A DNA stretch of 64,000 bases from Mucilaginibacter sp. GTDB taxonomy: Bacteria > Bacteroidota > Bacteroidia > Sphingobacteriales > Sphingobacteriaceae. The notes under the pieces were generated by a model that was given only the letters and a program-made list of their open reading frames with translations, ran no database searches and was not told the DNA's origin. How positions within the stretch are numbered: the first letter of the stretch is position 1; each line of letters begins with the position of its first letter. The stretch spans positions 1 to 64,000 of the forward strand of contig JAQBOA010000064.1 in NCBI GenBank assembly GCA_028288305.1, given 5' to 3'. Shown here one piece after another: positions 26,692 through 34,302 of this stretch. The position numbers and the translations under genes are program-made.

Positions 26692-26919
26692 ATGAACGAT
26701 CAAATCGAAAACGAACAAATCAACATTGTTGATTTAAAAGCTGCTCTTTTAAGCAATGCGGCTTCTACATATGCTTACAATAAAATAAATAATATTTTGC
26801 TGATGCAGATATTGGCTAAGGTAGAAAATCGTGATATGGAAGAGATTAGAAATAATGTAGAGCGTTACATTGCTGAATTCGCGGATGAGTATGTCAAAAT
26901 GAATGCCCCAACTCATTAA
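26692..26919 (+). CDS. small conserved hypothetical protein
   Basis: A 75-residue acidic, mostly helical protein with no signal peptide (MNDQIENEQINIVDLKAAL; ENRDMEEIRNNVERYIAEFADEY). It probably forms a helical hairpin or dimer. I do not recognise it. A promoter-like sequence upstream and a palindrome just after it suggest its own transcript. Confidence 0.65.
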   Translation: MNDQIENEQINIVDLKAALLSNAASTYAYNKINNILLMQILAKVENRDMEEIRNNVERYIAEFADEYVKMNAPTH

Positions 26920-26925
26920 GAACTT

Positions 26926-26957
26926 TGTAGAGACGCCCAATTGTCGGCGTCTCTACA
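26926..26957. repeat. palindrome of the gtagagacg family
   Basis: TGTAGAGACGCC pairs exactly with GGCGTCTCTACA around CAATTGTC. A related hairpin (gtaaagacg) is at 61071-61098. It lies between two convergent genes and may also act as a terminator. Confidence 0.75.
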
Positions 26958-27024
26958 CAATTTCTAAAAGAAGCAAAGGTTTGCTATACTCCGGGCATTC
27001 CGTCTTATTTTAATCTTGCAGCTT

Positions 27025-27552
27025 TCAGTATTCTGCCAGTATAAGTACATTATCAGAAACAGGCGTCAGTCGCTCCTTTCCATTTAAAAATCCTAATCCT
27101 ACCACGAAAGAAAAACCGGCTACAATGCCGCCCATTTCCTGTATAAGTTCGCTGGCAGCAAAGGCAGTACCACCGGTGGCTAAAAGATCATCATGGATCA
27201 ATATATGCTGCCCGGGTTCAAAGGCATCGGTATGCAGTTCAATTATTGCGGTGCCGTATTCAAGGCTGTAGGCTTTTTGTTTTATGCTAAAGGGTAATTT
27301 ACCGGCCTTACGTACTGGCACAAATGGCACACCCAACCGGGTTGCCAGCGTTAAGCCAAATAAAAAGCCACGGCTTTCAATACCTGCAACTGCATCAATG
27401 CGGGTACTTTTTAATTTCTCGACAAAAGCATCAACAATATATCCGCATAAAAGCGGGTCCTTTAATATGGGGGTTATATCTTTAAAAATAATTCCGGCTT
27501 TCGGAAAATCAGGAATATCGCGTATGGCAGATTTTATTTGCTGGCTTATCAT
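27025..27552 (-). CDS. apt: adenine phosphoribosyltransferase
   Basis: Salvages adenine to AMP using PRPP. The 175-residue protein has the PRPP-binding loop ILIHDDLLATGGT (117-129, Asp121-Asp122) and the family segments FPKAGIIFKDITP and GIESRGFLFG. Its start codon overlaps the stop codon of the upstream HhH gene by four bases, so the two are translationally coupled. Confidence 0.96.
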   Translation of the reverse strand: MISQQIKSAIRDIPDFPKAGIIFKDITPILKDPLLCGYIVDAFVEKLKSTRIDAVAGIESRGFLFGLTLATRLGVPFVPVRKAGKLPFSIKQKAYSLEYGTAIIELHTDAFEPGQHILIHDDLLATGGTAFAASELIQEMGGIVAGFSFVVGLGFLNGKERLTPVSDNVLILAEY

Positions 27553-28418
27553 TTAAAATTTAAATATGGTTCAATTTTACGCAAAATTAAATTATCCAGT
27601 ATGGCAATGTTTTTCATGTCGGCTATAGATGCATAGCTGCCATGCTGAACACGGTATTGTATAATAGCGTTCACTTGTTTATAACCGAGGTATGGAAATA
27701 CCTGCAATTGGTTGAATGAAACTGTGTTTATGTTTATTTTAGTGATAACTCCGGGATTTACAGATACTTCATCTTTAATTTCGGCATACTTTAAAGAATC
27801 GATACCAAAAATTTCCTTTAGCTGTTCTTTATTATAAAAGCCGCCCAAGCGTTCACGATACCTGAAAATTCTCATGGCAAATGATGACCCTATACCTCTA
27901 ATCTCCGTCAGTTTTGCCAAATCTGCGCTGTTGAGTTCAATAATTTCACCAGGTTTTGCTTTTTTTGAAGTGTACTCAGCTAATGGAAAATTGATAAAAG
28001 GTTCAAGTCTTTTATAATCGCTGTCTGTTATAAAGTATATTTTTTTTACATCCTCTTTATTATAAAACTTCCCGCCTTTAGCTTCGTAATGTTTAATGAT
28101 ATTGGCCTGGCGTTCACTTAATCCCAATTGTTCCCATTGCGCTGCTGAAAGGTTATTTGGATTGAATGGAAACATAACAGGATGCAATATTTTCACATCT
28201 GACGCTGGTTTATTATCAATATAATCTTTTGAATGCTGAACCTTATTTAATTGTGCAATTGCTTTATCAAAATCTTTAAAATTTATTGTATTATCTTTGC
28301 GGAACATTTGATAAATATAGGGCGCAGCTAATATCAATGCAATTAAGATAATCATTACCACCATCCCATTCCATTCTTTTTTTGTAATGGACAAGTAACT
28401 TTTTATATGAGCTTTCAT
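27549..28418 (-). CDS. membrane-anchored helix-hairpin-helix protein (ComEA-like)
   Basis: 289 residues with one N-terminal membrane helix (about 17-36) and a soluble part holding three or more helix-hairpin-helix motifs, for example LTEIRGIGSSFAMRIFRYRE and LQVFPYLGYKQVNAIIQYR. HhH repeats bind DNA backbone; ComEA proteins of this type take up DNA during transformation, but Bacteroidota members with several HhH units have not been assigned a firm role. A TAACTTTG element (28432-28439, minus strand) lies 13 bases before the start codon. Coupled to apt. Confidence 0.85.
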   Translation of the reverse strand: MKAHIKSYLSITKKEWNGMVVMIILIALILAAPYIYQMFRKDNTINFKDFDKAIAQLNKVQHSKDYIDNKPASDVKILHPVMFPFNPNNLSAAQWEQLGLSERQANIIKHYEAKGGKFYNKEDVKKIYFITDSDYKRLEPFINFPLAEYTSKKAKPGEIIELNSADLAKLTEIRGIGSSFAMRIFRYRERLGGFYNKEQLKEIFGIDSLKYAEIKDEVSVNPGVITKININTVSFNQLQVFPYLGYKQVNAIIQYRVQHGSYASIADMKNIAILDNLILRKIEPYLNFK

Positions 28419-28494
28419 TTTACAGGTTTATCAAAGTTAAATTAAAAAATTATTAAGCATATTTAATGCCCTTTAAGGGTTTATTTTATAACAA

Positions 28495-30249
28495 ATGAAA
28501 GTGATCACCACCGAAGAGTTTGCCAAAGCTACCAAACTTGATAAGCTAAAAATGCCCGGACTGGCAGCCTTATTGATGGAAATCATGAAAATTAACCAGG
28601 TGAACGAGCTTTTTGCACAGGCACAACCAAAACAGGGACCGGATTTTGTTGATGCAATTTTAAAGGGTTGTGGCATTGAAATTGAATTTGACGAAAAGGA
28701 ATTAAAGAATATCCCAACTACAGGAAGCTTTATTGCCATAGCTAACCATCCTTATGGAGGAATTGAGGGCATGGTGCTGTTAAAAATATTATGCATGGTA
28801 AGGCCTGATGCTAAATTGATGGCTAATTTTCTGCTCAAAAAGATACCTAATTTAAGTGATTATTTTGTTGCGGTAAATCCGTTTGAAAATGTAGAGCATT
28901 CATCAAGCATCAGCGGTTTAAAAAACACGCTTGAACTATTGGGCAATGGCACACCTATAGGTATATTTCCCGCTGGTGAAGTGTCGACCTTTAAGGTAGA
29001 TAAGCAACAAATTACAGATAGGATGTGGCATCCTGTTGTGGGTAAAATCATAGCTAAAGCAAAGGTGCCCGTAGTACCTATTTATTTTCATGGCAATAAT
29101 GGCCTGCTTTTTAACTTGTTAAGTTTAATACATCCGGCGCTGCGAACAGCCAAATTACCATCTGAACTCTTTAATAAAAGTGGCCATACCATCAGGCTGC
29201 GTATAGGTAAACCTATAAACGTTGAGGATATTCCGGATTTTAATAACAGTACCAAATTGCTCAATTTTTTAAGGGCCCGGACTTATGCCCTGGGTACCGG
29301 TTTGGATGAAGAAAAGAAAATATTTAATCCGCGTAATCTTTTTAAGATAAAAAAACAGCCGGAAGCTATTGTACCAGAAATCAGCGCATCGATACTTGAA
29401 AAAGAAATTGAGCCTTTAAGAGCGGAATACAGAATATGGACAGAGAAAAATTATGAAGTATTTATTTCGCCCACTTCTTTAATTCCAAATATTATACGTG
29501 AAATTGGCCGGCTTAGAGAATTGACATTCAGAGAAATAGGCGAAGGGACTAACAAAGCCACTGACCTGGATGAGTATGATATTTATTATCATCATCTTTT
29601 TATTTGGGATGTTGATGCAAAATTGATAGTTGGTGCATATCGGGTTGGGCTTGGTGATGAAATATTTTACAGCATTGGCAAAAAGGGATTTTATATATCT
29701 GAACTGTTTAAAATAAAGTCACAATTTACTCCTGTATTAAAAAAGAGCATTGAACTTGGCAGGTCATGGATCCGGAAAGAATACCAGCAAAAGCCGCTTC
29801 CGCTATTTTTACTTTGGAAGGGGATATTAATATACCTGATTGAAAATCCACGCTATCGTTATTTGATAGGCCCGGTAAGTATCAGCAATTCTTTTTCAAA
29901 GTTCTCTAAATCACTGATTGTTGATTATATCAACCGTAACCATTTTGATCACGAAATGGCCCAATTTGTAAGGCCACGTAAAAAATTCAAGGTTGATCTT
30001 GCAAGTATCGATACCGATTTATTAATGAGCGGAGAAGACTCTTTTAAAAGCTTAGATAACCTGATATCTGAAGTTGAAACCCGCAACATGAAGGTACCGG
30101 TACTGCTCAGACAGTATATTGCATTGAACGCTAAAATCATCTGTTTTAACATTGATCCAAAGTTTTCTGATTGTCTTGATGGGTTTTTGGTACTCGATCT
30201 TGAAAAAGTACCCCAGGATATTTTGGAAAAATTAGGCAAAAATTTGTAG
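28495..30249 (+). CDS. bifunctional acyltransferase, OlsF-like (ornithine/amino-lipid synthase)
   Basis: 584 residues in two parts. The N-terminal part is a PlsC-type glycerolipid acyltransferase with ANHPYGGIEG (catalytic His and acidic residue), FPAGEVSTF and VPVVPIYFHGNNG. The C-terminal half (about 300-560) is a hemolysin-like GNAT N-acyltransferase with GAYRVGLGDEI and ISELFKIKS followed by ELGRSWIRKEYQ. This order matches OlsF enzymes, which in Serratia and Flavobacterium make ornithine lipid by N- and then O-acylation in one protein. Ornithine as substrate is inferred; a related acyl-amino acid is possible. Single gene, divergent from the ComEA-like gene. Confidence 0.85.
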   Translation: MKVITTEEFAKATKLDKLKMPGLAALLMEIMKINQVNELFAQAQPKQGPDFVDAILKGCGIEIEFDEKELKNIPTTGSFIAIANHPYGGIEGMVLLKILCMVRPDAKLMANFLLKKIPNLSDYFVAVNPFENVEHSSSISGLKNTLELLGNGTPIGIFPAGEVSTFKVDKQQITDRMWHPVVGKIIAKAKVPVVPIYFHGNNGLLFNLLSLIHPALRTAKLPSELFNKSGHTIRLRIGKPINVEDIPDFNNSTKLLNFLRARTYALGTGLDEEKKIFNPRNLFKIKKQPEAIVPEISASILEKEIEPLRAEYRIWTEKNYEVFISPTSLIPNIIREIGRLRELTFREIGEGTNKATDLDEYDIYYHHLFIWDVDAKLIVGAYRVGLGDEIFYSIGKKGFYISELFKIKSQFTPVLKKSIELGRSWIRKEYQQKPLPLFLLWKGILIYLIENPRYRYLIGPVSISNSFSKFSKSLIVDYINRNHFDHEMAQFVRPRKKFKVDLASIDTDLLMSGEDSFKSLDNLISEVETRNMKVPVLLRQYIALNAKIICFNIDPKFSDCLDGFLVLDLEKVPQDILEKLGKNL

Positions 30250-30366
30250 TAATTAGTTGATTAAGCTGATTAGGTGAGTGGTTGATTAAGTGGAAGGGGT
30301 TATACCAATACCATTTCCACTCAAATATTCCTCAACTCAATTAACTCAATCCAACTCCATCAACAC
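30247..30366. repeat. word-type inverted repeat (gttgattaa)
   Basis: Left part 30247-30295 repeats tagttgattaagctgattag and gtggttgattaagtgga. Right part 30315-30366 holds inverted forms (tccactcaa, ctcaattaactcaatccaac). It separates the convergent acyltransferase and lipoprotein genes. Confidence 0.6.
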
Positions 30367-30382
30367 TTAATAATTTTTCTCA

Positions 30383-30898
30383 TTACGGCAATTTTGTTAA
30401 AGTGTAGTATTGATTTACAATTAGTGTATCAACCGGGGCATTATTACTTGTATTTCCAAATATTATAGCGGCATTAATCAGCCAGTGGTTTGCATCAGTT
30501 TTTTTACCTTTAATTTCTCCTCCTATTGGTTTTGCATAACCAACTTGTGTAAAATACATGCAACAAGGGCAGTTATCAATGTAAGCTGTTAACTGGCCTT
30601 TTGCTATCTGTGATGAACTAATATCAAAATAATTGTTGCTTAAAGAAATTTTAAAGTAAAGCAAGGTATTGGGGCCGCATGAATTTTGATCGAGACTATT
30701 ATAGGCAAATACTCTATAATTGCCACGCACCAGTTGATTATAGCCGGTAAAATCAGCACCCTCATAGTAATTATAAGTGCAGGTGGCGTTTATAGGGCAA
30801 TTTGTTAAAGTTCCGTTGAGTATAACATTAGGATTATTGTCTTTGCTGCAGCTAAATAAGATTACACAAAGGAAAAATACTGCTGTTTTAATCTTCAT
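30383..30898 (-). CDS. putative lipoprotein, unknown function
   Basis: 171 residues with lipoprotein signal MKIKTAVFFLCVILFSC (lipobox Cys17). Several further cysteines (TNCPINATC, DNCPCCMYF) could form disulfides or bind metal. No family recognised. It stands alone between repeat spacers. Confidence 0.65.
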   Translation of the reverse strand: MKIKTAVFFLCVILFSCSKDNNPNVILNGTLTNCPINATCTYNYYEGADFTGYNQLVRGNYRVFAYNSLDQNSCGPNTLLYFKISLSNNYFDISSSQIAKGQLTAYIDNCPCCMYFTQVGYAKPIGGEIKGKKTDANHWLINAAIIFGNTSNNAPVDTLIVNQYYTLTKLP

Positions 30899-31001
30899 AC
30901 TAACAGTACGTTAGGTTATGACATTATGCTACAGCCTTTTAAATTAATCATTAAAGAAAATGTAAGAGAATTACCAGGTCTGAAAATTGGAAGTAATAAT
31001 A

Positions 31002-31535
31002 TTAATACCTGATCGAAAACTTTTTCAAAATAAAATGCAGCAGCCAAATTGGCCCGATAAGTAAGAATTTTAAGTCATCCAAAAACGAGGGCTTTTTACC
31101 TTCAATTTTATGGCCGATAAACTGCCCGATCCATGAAATTATAAAAATAACCAGACATACCAGCCACAATGCTGACCCGCCAGCTTTTTGCCAAATATCT
31201 AACTGTATTATTATATAGCTAAAGCCAAATAGCAGGATTAACATTAAATACGATAGTACGGGTGAGAGTTTATAATAGAAATAAATGCTGAATGCGATTA
31301 AAAATGAAGCCCAATTAAAAAATCCATTATACCGGCCTAAAAATTTGATGTAAGGAAACGGAATTGCCCAAACCAGGCCCAATAAACTAAACACAATAAG
31401 CGGTACGCAAATCCAATGGATTAGTTTATTGGTTGGGTTTTGATGGCTTTCGGCGTATTTATTAAAGTAAATATCAACCGGGCGCTCAATTTTAGTTGCA
31501 GCTAATGGTGTTTTTTTGTTTGATTTGCTACTCAA
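31002..31535 (-). CDS. DUF962 / Mpo1-like membrane protein
   Basis: A 177-residue protein with four predicted membrane helices. The start PVDIYFNKYAESHQNPTNKLIHWICVP and the later GQFIGHKIEGKKPSFLDDL carry the conserved His residues of the Mpo1 family, an iron-dependent dioxygenase of 2-hydroxy fatty acids in yeast. In this organism sphingolipid-type or hydroxy fatty acids would be plausible substrates, but that is inference. The first residues are lysine-rich and may be disordered. Single gene, followed by no strong terminator. Confidence 0.85.
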   Translation of the reverse strand: MSSKSNKKTPLAATKIERPVDIYFNKYAESHQNPTNKLIHWICVPLIVFSLLGLVWAIPFPYIKFLGRYNGFFNWASFLIAFSIYFYYKLSPVLSYLMLILLFGFSYIIIQLDIWQKAGGSALWLVCLVIFIISWIGQFIGHKIEGKKPSFLDDLKFLLIGPIWLLHFILKKFSIRY

Positions 31536-31605
31536 CTTATATTATTCTTATGATATCAATTTTCTCCTCGCCCCTTATACCATGACATGTTTGTTTTAAG
31601 CCACA

Positions 31606-31691
31606 TTTGTCATTGCGAGGTACGAAGCAATCGCGAACTATGCATTGCGGTAATGCACAACTGAGATTTCTTCGTACCTCGCAATGACAAA
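31606..31691. repeat. palindromic element, second copy of the 12164 family
   Basis: Left arm 31606-31632 (core cattgcgaggtacgaagcaa) and right arm 31664-31691 pair with one mismatch around a 31-base loop containing tgcattgcggtaatgca. Compared with 12164-12252 the arms differ by one compensated pair (aac/tac), which suggests structure is kept by paired changes. It lies between the divergent or convergent flanks of DUF962 and rny. Confidence 0.85.
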
Positions 31692-31801
31692 GTTTTTTAG
31701 CATGTCATTTCACCCACAGAATTTTTTTAATTTCAACACTCGAAATAACATTGGGGAATAACCTTTCCCTGTTACTATCTGCCTCGCCCAACGTTTTGTT
31801 C

Positions 31802-33367
31802 CTACTTAGCAAATGACACTGACCTGGTTTCCCTGATCACCGTTACTTTTATCTGTCCCGGATAGGTCATTTCTGTTTGTATACGGTTTGAAATATCAGC
31901 AGCTAATATTTCTGATTGCGCATCGCTTATTTTTTCGCTCTCAACCACTACGCGCAATTCACGGCCTGCCTGTATGGCAAATGTTTTTTCGACACCTGGG
32001 TATGATAAGGCCAGCTCTTCCAACTCCTTCAAACGCTTTATATAGCTTTCAACAACCTCGCGGCGGGCACCAGGACGGGCACCTGAAATAGCATCGCAAG
32101 CCTGTATAATCGGCGACAGCATAGATGTCATTTCTATTTCATCGTGGTGGGCACCTATTGCATTGCAAACCTCCGGATGTTCTTTATATTTTTCGGCTAA
32201 CTGCATCCCTAAAATAGCATGTGGTAATTCAGGGTTATCATCAGGTACTTTACCTATATCGTGCAATAGGCCCGCCCGTTTAGCAAGTTTTACATTTAAG
32301 CCAAGCTCAGCAGCCATGGTAGCACAGAAGTTAGCAACCTCGCGGGAGTGTTGTAACAGATTTTGCCCGTAAGATGAACGGTAACGCATACGGCCTACCA
32401 TACGGATCAATTCAGGGTGCAAGCCATTAATACCAAGATCAATAACGGTGCGTTCCCCTATTTCAACTATCTCTTCTTCTATCTGTTTTTTTGTTTTTAA
32501 AACAACTTCTTCAATACGTGCAGGGTGAATACGTCCGTCGGTTACTAAACGGTGCATAGCCAGGCGGGCAATTTCGCGCCTTACAGGGTCAAAGCCCGAA
32601 AGTATAATCGCTTCAGGTGTATCATCTACAATTATCTCAATACCAGTGGCAGCTTCAAGCGCACGGATATTACGGCCTTCTCGGCCAATTATCCGGCCTT
32701 TTATTTCGTCATTTTCAATATTGAAAATTGAAACGGTGTTTTCAATAGCGCTTTCAGTAGCCGTACGCTGTATGGTTTGGATAACAATTTTCTTGGCTTC
32801 TTTTGTGGCAGTAAGCTTTGCTTCGTCAACAATATCTTTTATTTGGGCCATAGCTTTACTGCGGGCATCCTCGCGTAATGTATCAACCAACTGATTTTTG
32901 GCTTCGTCAGCTGATAAGCCTGCAATTGTTTCTAGCTGCTGAACATGCTGATTTTTAAGATGCTCAACTTCTTCTTGTTTTTTAACAACAATTTCTGTTT
33001 GCCGTTCCAGGTTTTTACGGGTATTATCCAGTTCGCTTTCTTTGCGATTCATATTCTCCAAGCGTGAATTAAGCGACTGTTCTTTTTGCTTAACCCCGTT
33101 TTCACGCTGGTTGATGTTATTGTTTTTTGAATTTATTTCCTGCTCATGTTCAGCTTTCATTTGTAAAAACTTCTCTTTCGCTTCCAGTAATTTATTCTTT
33201 TTCAGAATTTCGGAATTTATCTCCGCTTCTTTTAAAATCTTTTTTACTTTGTTTTGGGCTGATACTTCCTGATCTTTAAAAAGTTTCCGCAGCAAAAATC
33301 GTCCGATAAGTACACCGGGAAGTCCTCCTAAGAGCACCCCGATAATAAGATATAAATATGAGTTCAT
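31802..33367 (-). CDS. rny: ribonuclease Y
   Basis: RNase Y is a membrane-bound endonuclease that starts mRNA decay. The 521-residue protein has an N-terminal membrane helix (about 4-24), a long coiled coil (about 30-170), a KH domain with [24 protein letters not shown], and an HD domain whose [13 protein letters not shown] motif lies near residue 368, with HHDE further on. Length is normal. It follows the probable 6S RNA and zapA in the same direction. Confidence 0.95.
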   Translation of the reverse strand: MNSYLYLIIGVLLGGLPGVLIGRFLLRKLFKDQEVSAQNKVKKILKEAEINSEILKKNKLLEAKEKFLQMKAEHEQEINSKNNNINQRENGVKQKEQSLNSRLENMNRKESELDNTRKNLERQTEIVVKKQEEVEHLKNQHVQQLETIAGLSADEAKNQLVDTLREDARSKAMAQIKDIVDEAKLTATKEAKKIVIQTIQRTATESAIENTVSIFNIENDEIKGRIIGREGRNIRALEAATGIEIIVDDTPEAIILSGFDPVRREIARLAMHRLVTDGRIHPARIEEVVLKTKKQIEEEIVEIGERTVIDLGINGLHPELIRMVGRMRYRSSYGQNLLQHSREVANFCATMAAELGLNVKLAKRAGLLHDIGKVPDDNPELPHAILGMQLAEKYKEHPEVCNAIGAHHDEIEMTSMLSPIIQACDAISGARPGARREVVESYIKRLKELEELALSYPGVEKTFAIQAGRELRVVVESEKISDAQSEILAADISNRIQTEMTYPGQIKVTVIRETRSVSFAK

Positions 33368-33401
33368 GTCAATTTGATATAATTGGTATAAATAAAAAAA
33401 A

Positions 33402-33580
33402 CCGCAACTAAATTTTTAAGTGTCATGTATTTAAAACTTCTTTATGGATGTAGGAATCATGGGTTACCGTTAAACAAACGATTAACGCATGCCTCTTTGA
33501 TCCGCTAATATTGAAGCGTTAAGTTTTTAATAGTGAAACTTAAAATTTAACCGCGGTTAGATCTTAATTTGCTCTTATGT
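33402..33580 (-). ncRNA. ssrS: probable 6S RNA (ssrS)
   Basis: On the minus strand between zapA and rny a ~180-base stretch contains no reading frame but folds as expected for 6S RNA. The outer stem pairs CCGCGGTTAAATTTTAAG (33556-33539) with CTTAAAAATTTAGTTGCGG (33420-33402), followed by a T run. A central bubble is bounded inside by AAAACTT/AAGTTTT, with an apical region beyond (ACGCTTCAATATTAGCGG and TTAACGG parts). A -7-like GTTCTTTG (33584-33591) sits just before the 5' end. The position next to zapA agrees with where 6S is found in many bacteria. It would bind housekeeping RNA polymerase. Confidence 0.7.
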
Positions 33581-33592
33581 ATGCAAAGAACG

Positions 33593-33886
33593 TTATTGCT
33601 TTGAAAAAAAATCGGAAAGTAAATAATCCAGCTTATACACTTTATCTGCTATTTCTGTATCCTCTACAGTAGTTTTTTTATCCGCTTTTAATGAATAGGT
33701 TGCATAATGCAACACACACATTGAAAGCAGATCCTGTTTATCCCTTACCGCGTAATTTTCCTGATATTCCTTTATCCGGTCATTAATTAGTTTGGCTGCC
33801 CGACGTATTATTTCCTCTTCTTCCATGTTCACCTTTAAGGGGTAAACTCTGTCAGCAATATTTATTTTTATAGAGATTTCTCCCAT
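33593..33886 (-). CDS. zapA: cell division protein ZapA
   Basis: ZapA bundles FtsZ at the division ring. The 97-residue protein begins MGEISIKINIADRVYPLKV, then the EEEIIRRAAKLINDRIKEYQ segment, followed by a coiled-coil helix, all typical. The gene lies 21 bases downstream of a coiled-coil gene and just before the 6S RNA. Confidence 0.88.
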   Translation of the reverse strand: MGEISIKINIADRVYPLKVNMEEEEIIRRAAKLINDRIKEYQENYAVRDKQDLLSMCVLHYATYSLKADKKTTVEDTEIADKVYKLDYLLSDFFSKQ

Positions 33887-33907
33887 TTGAGCTTTTCACT
33901 ATTTGCA

Positions 33908-34198
33908 CTACTTTTTTAGCAATACAATACACTTATCTATTTCCTGCACAAATTCGTTAATTTTTTGCTTTATGTCAAGACTTTTTTCATTTGTTTCTGA
34001 AAAAGATTTTGCCACCTTTAATATTCTAAGCTTTTCTTCCAGTTCTTTGTTCATATTTTTACTGGTATTCAGTGCCGAAGTCAAAGTTTCGTTCTCTAAT
34101 TTCAACAAATCATTTTCCTCTTGCAAGGCAGTACAGAGCTCAATTAAATGCTCCGTTCTTTCTACAATTTTACTTAATTGCTCTGCTGTTGAGGACAT
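33908..34198 (-). CDS. small coiled-coil protein upstream of zapA
   Basis: 96 residues, almost entirely one coiled coil (LCTALQEENDLLKLENETL, then NKELEEKLRILKVAKS), with no membrane segment. Its size, composition and place before zapA resemble ZapB-like division accessory proteins, but similarity of coiled coils proves little. It is 21 bases from zapA, likely one transcript. Confidence 0.7.
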   Translation of the reverse strand: MSSTAEQLSKIVERTEHLIELCTALQEENDLLKLENETLTSALNTSKNMNKELEEKLRILKVAKSFSETNEKSLDIKQKINEFVQEIDKCIVLLKK

Positions 34199-34202
34199 TT
34201 TT

Positions 34203-34302
34203 TAATTATTGATTTAGTGAATTATTGAATTATTGAGTGTTTTGGTTGCCAATTTAAATCTTTAATAATTCAATCAATCAATAATTCAGTAATTCAATAA
34301 TT
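34203..34302. repeat. word-type inverted repeat (gaattattgaatt)
   Basis: Left part has ttaattattgatttagtga and attattgaattattgagt. Right part has the inverted form, aataattcaatcaatcaat and tcagtaattcaataatta. It separates pheT from the coiled-coil gene. Confidence 0.65.
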
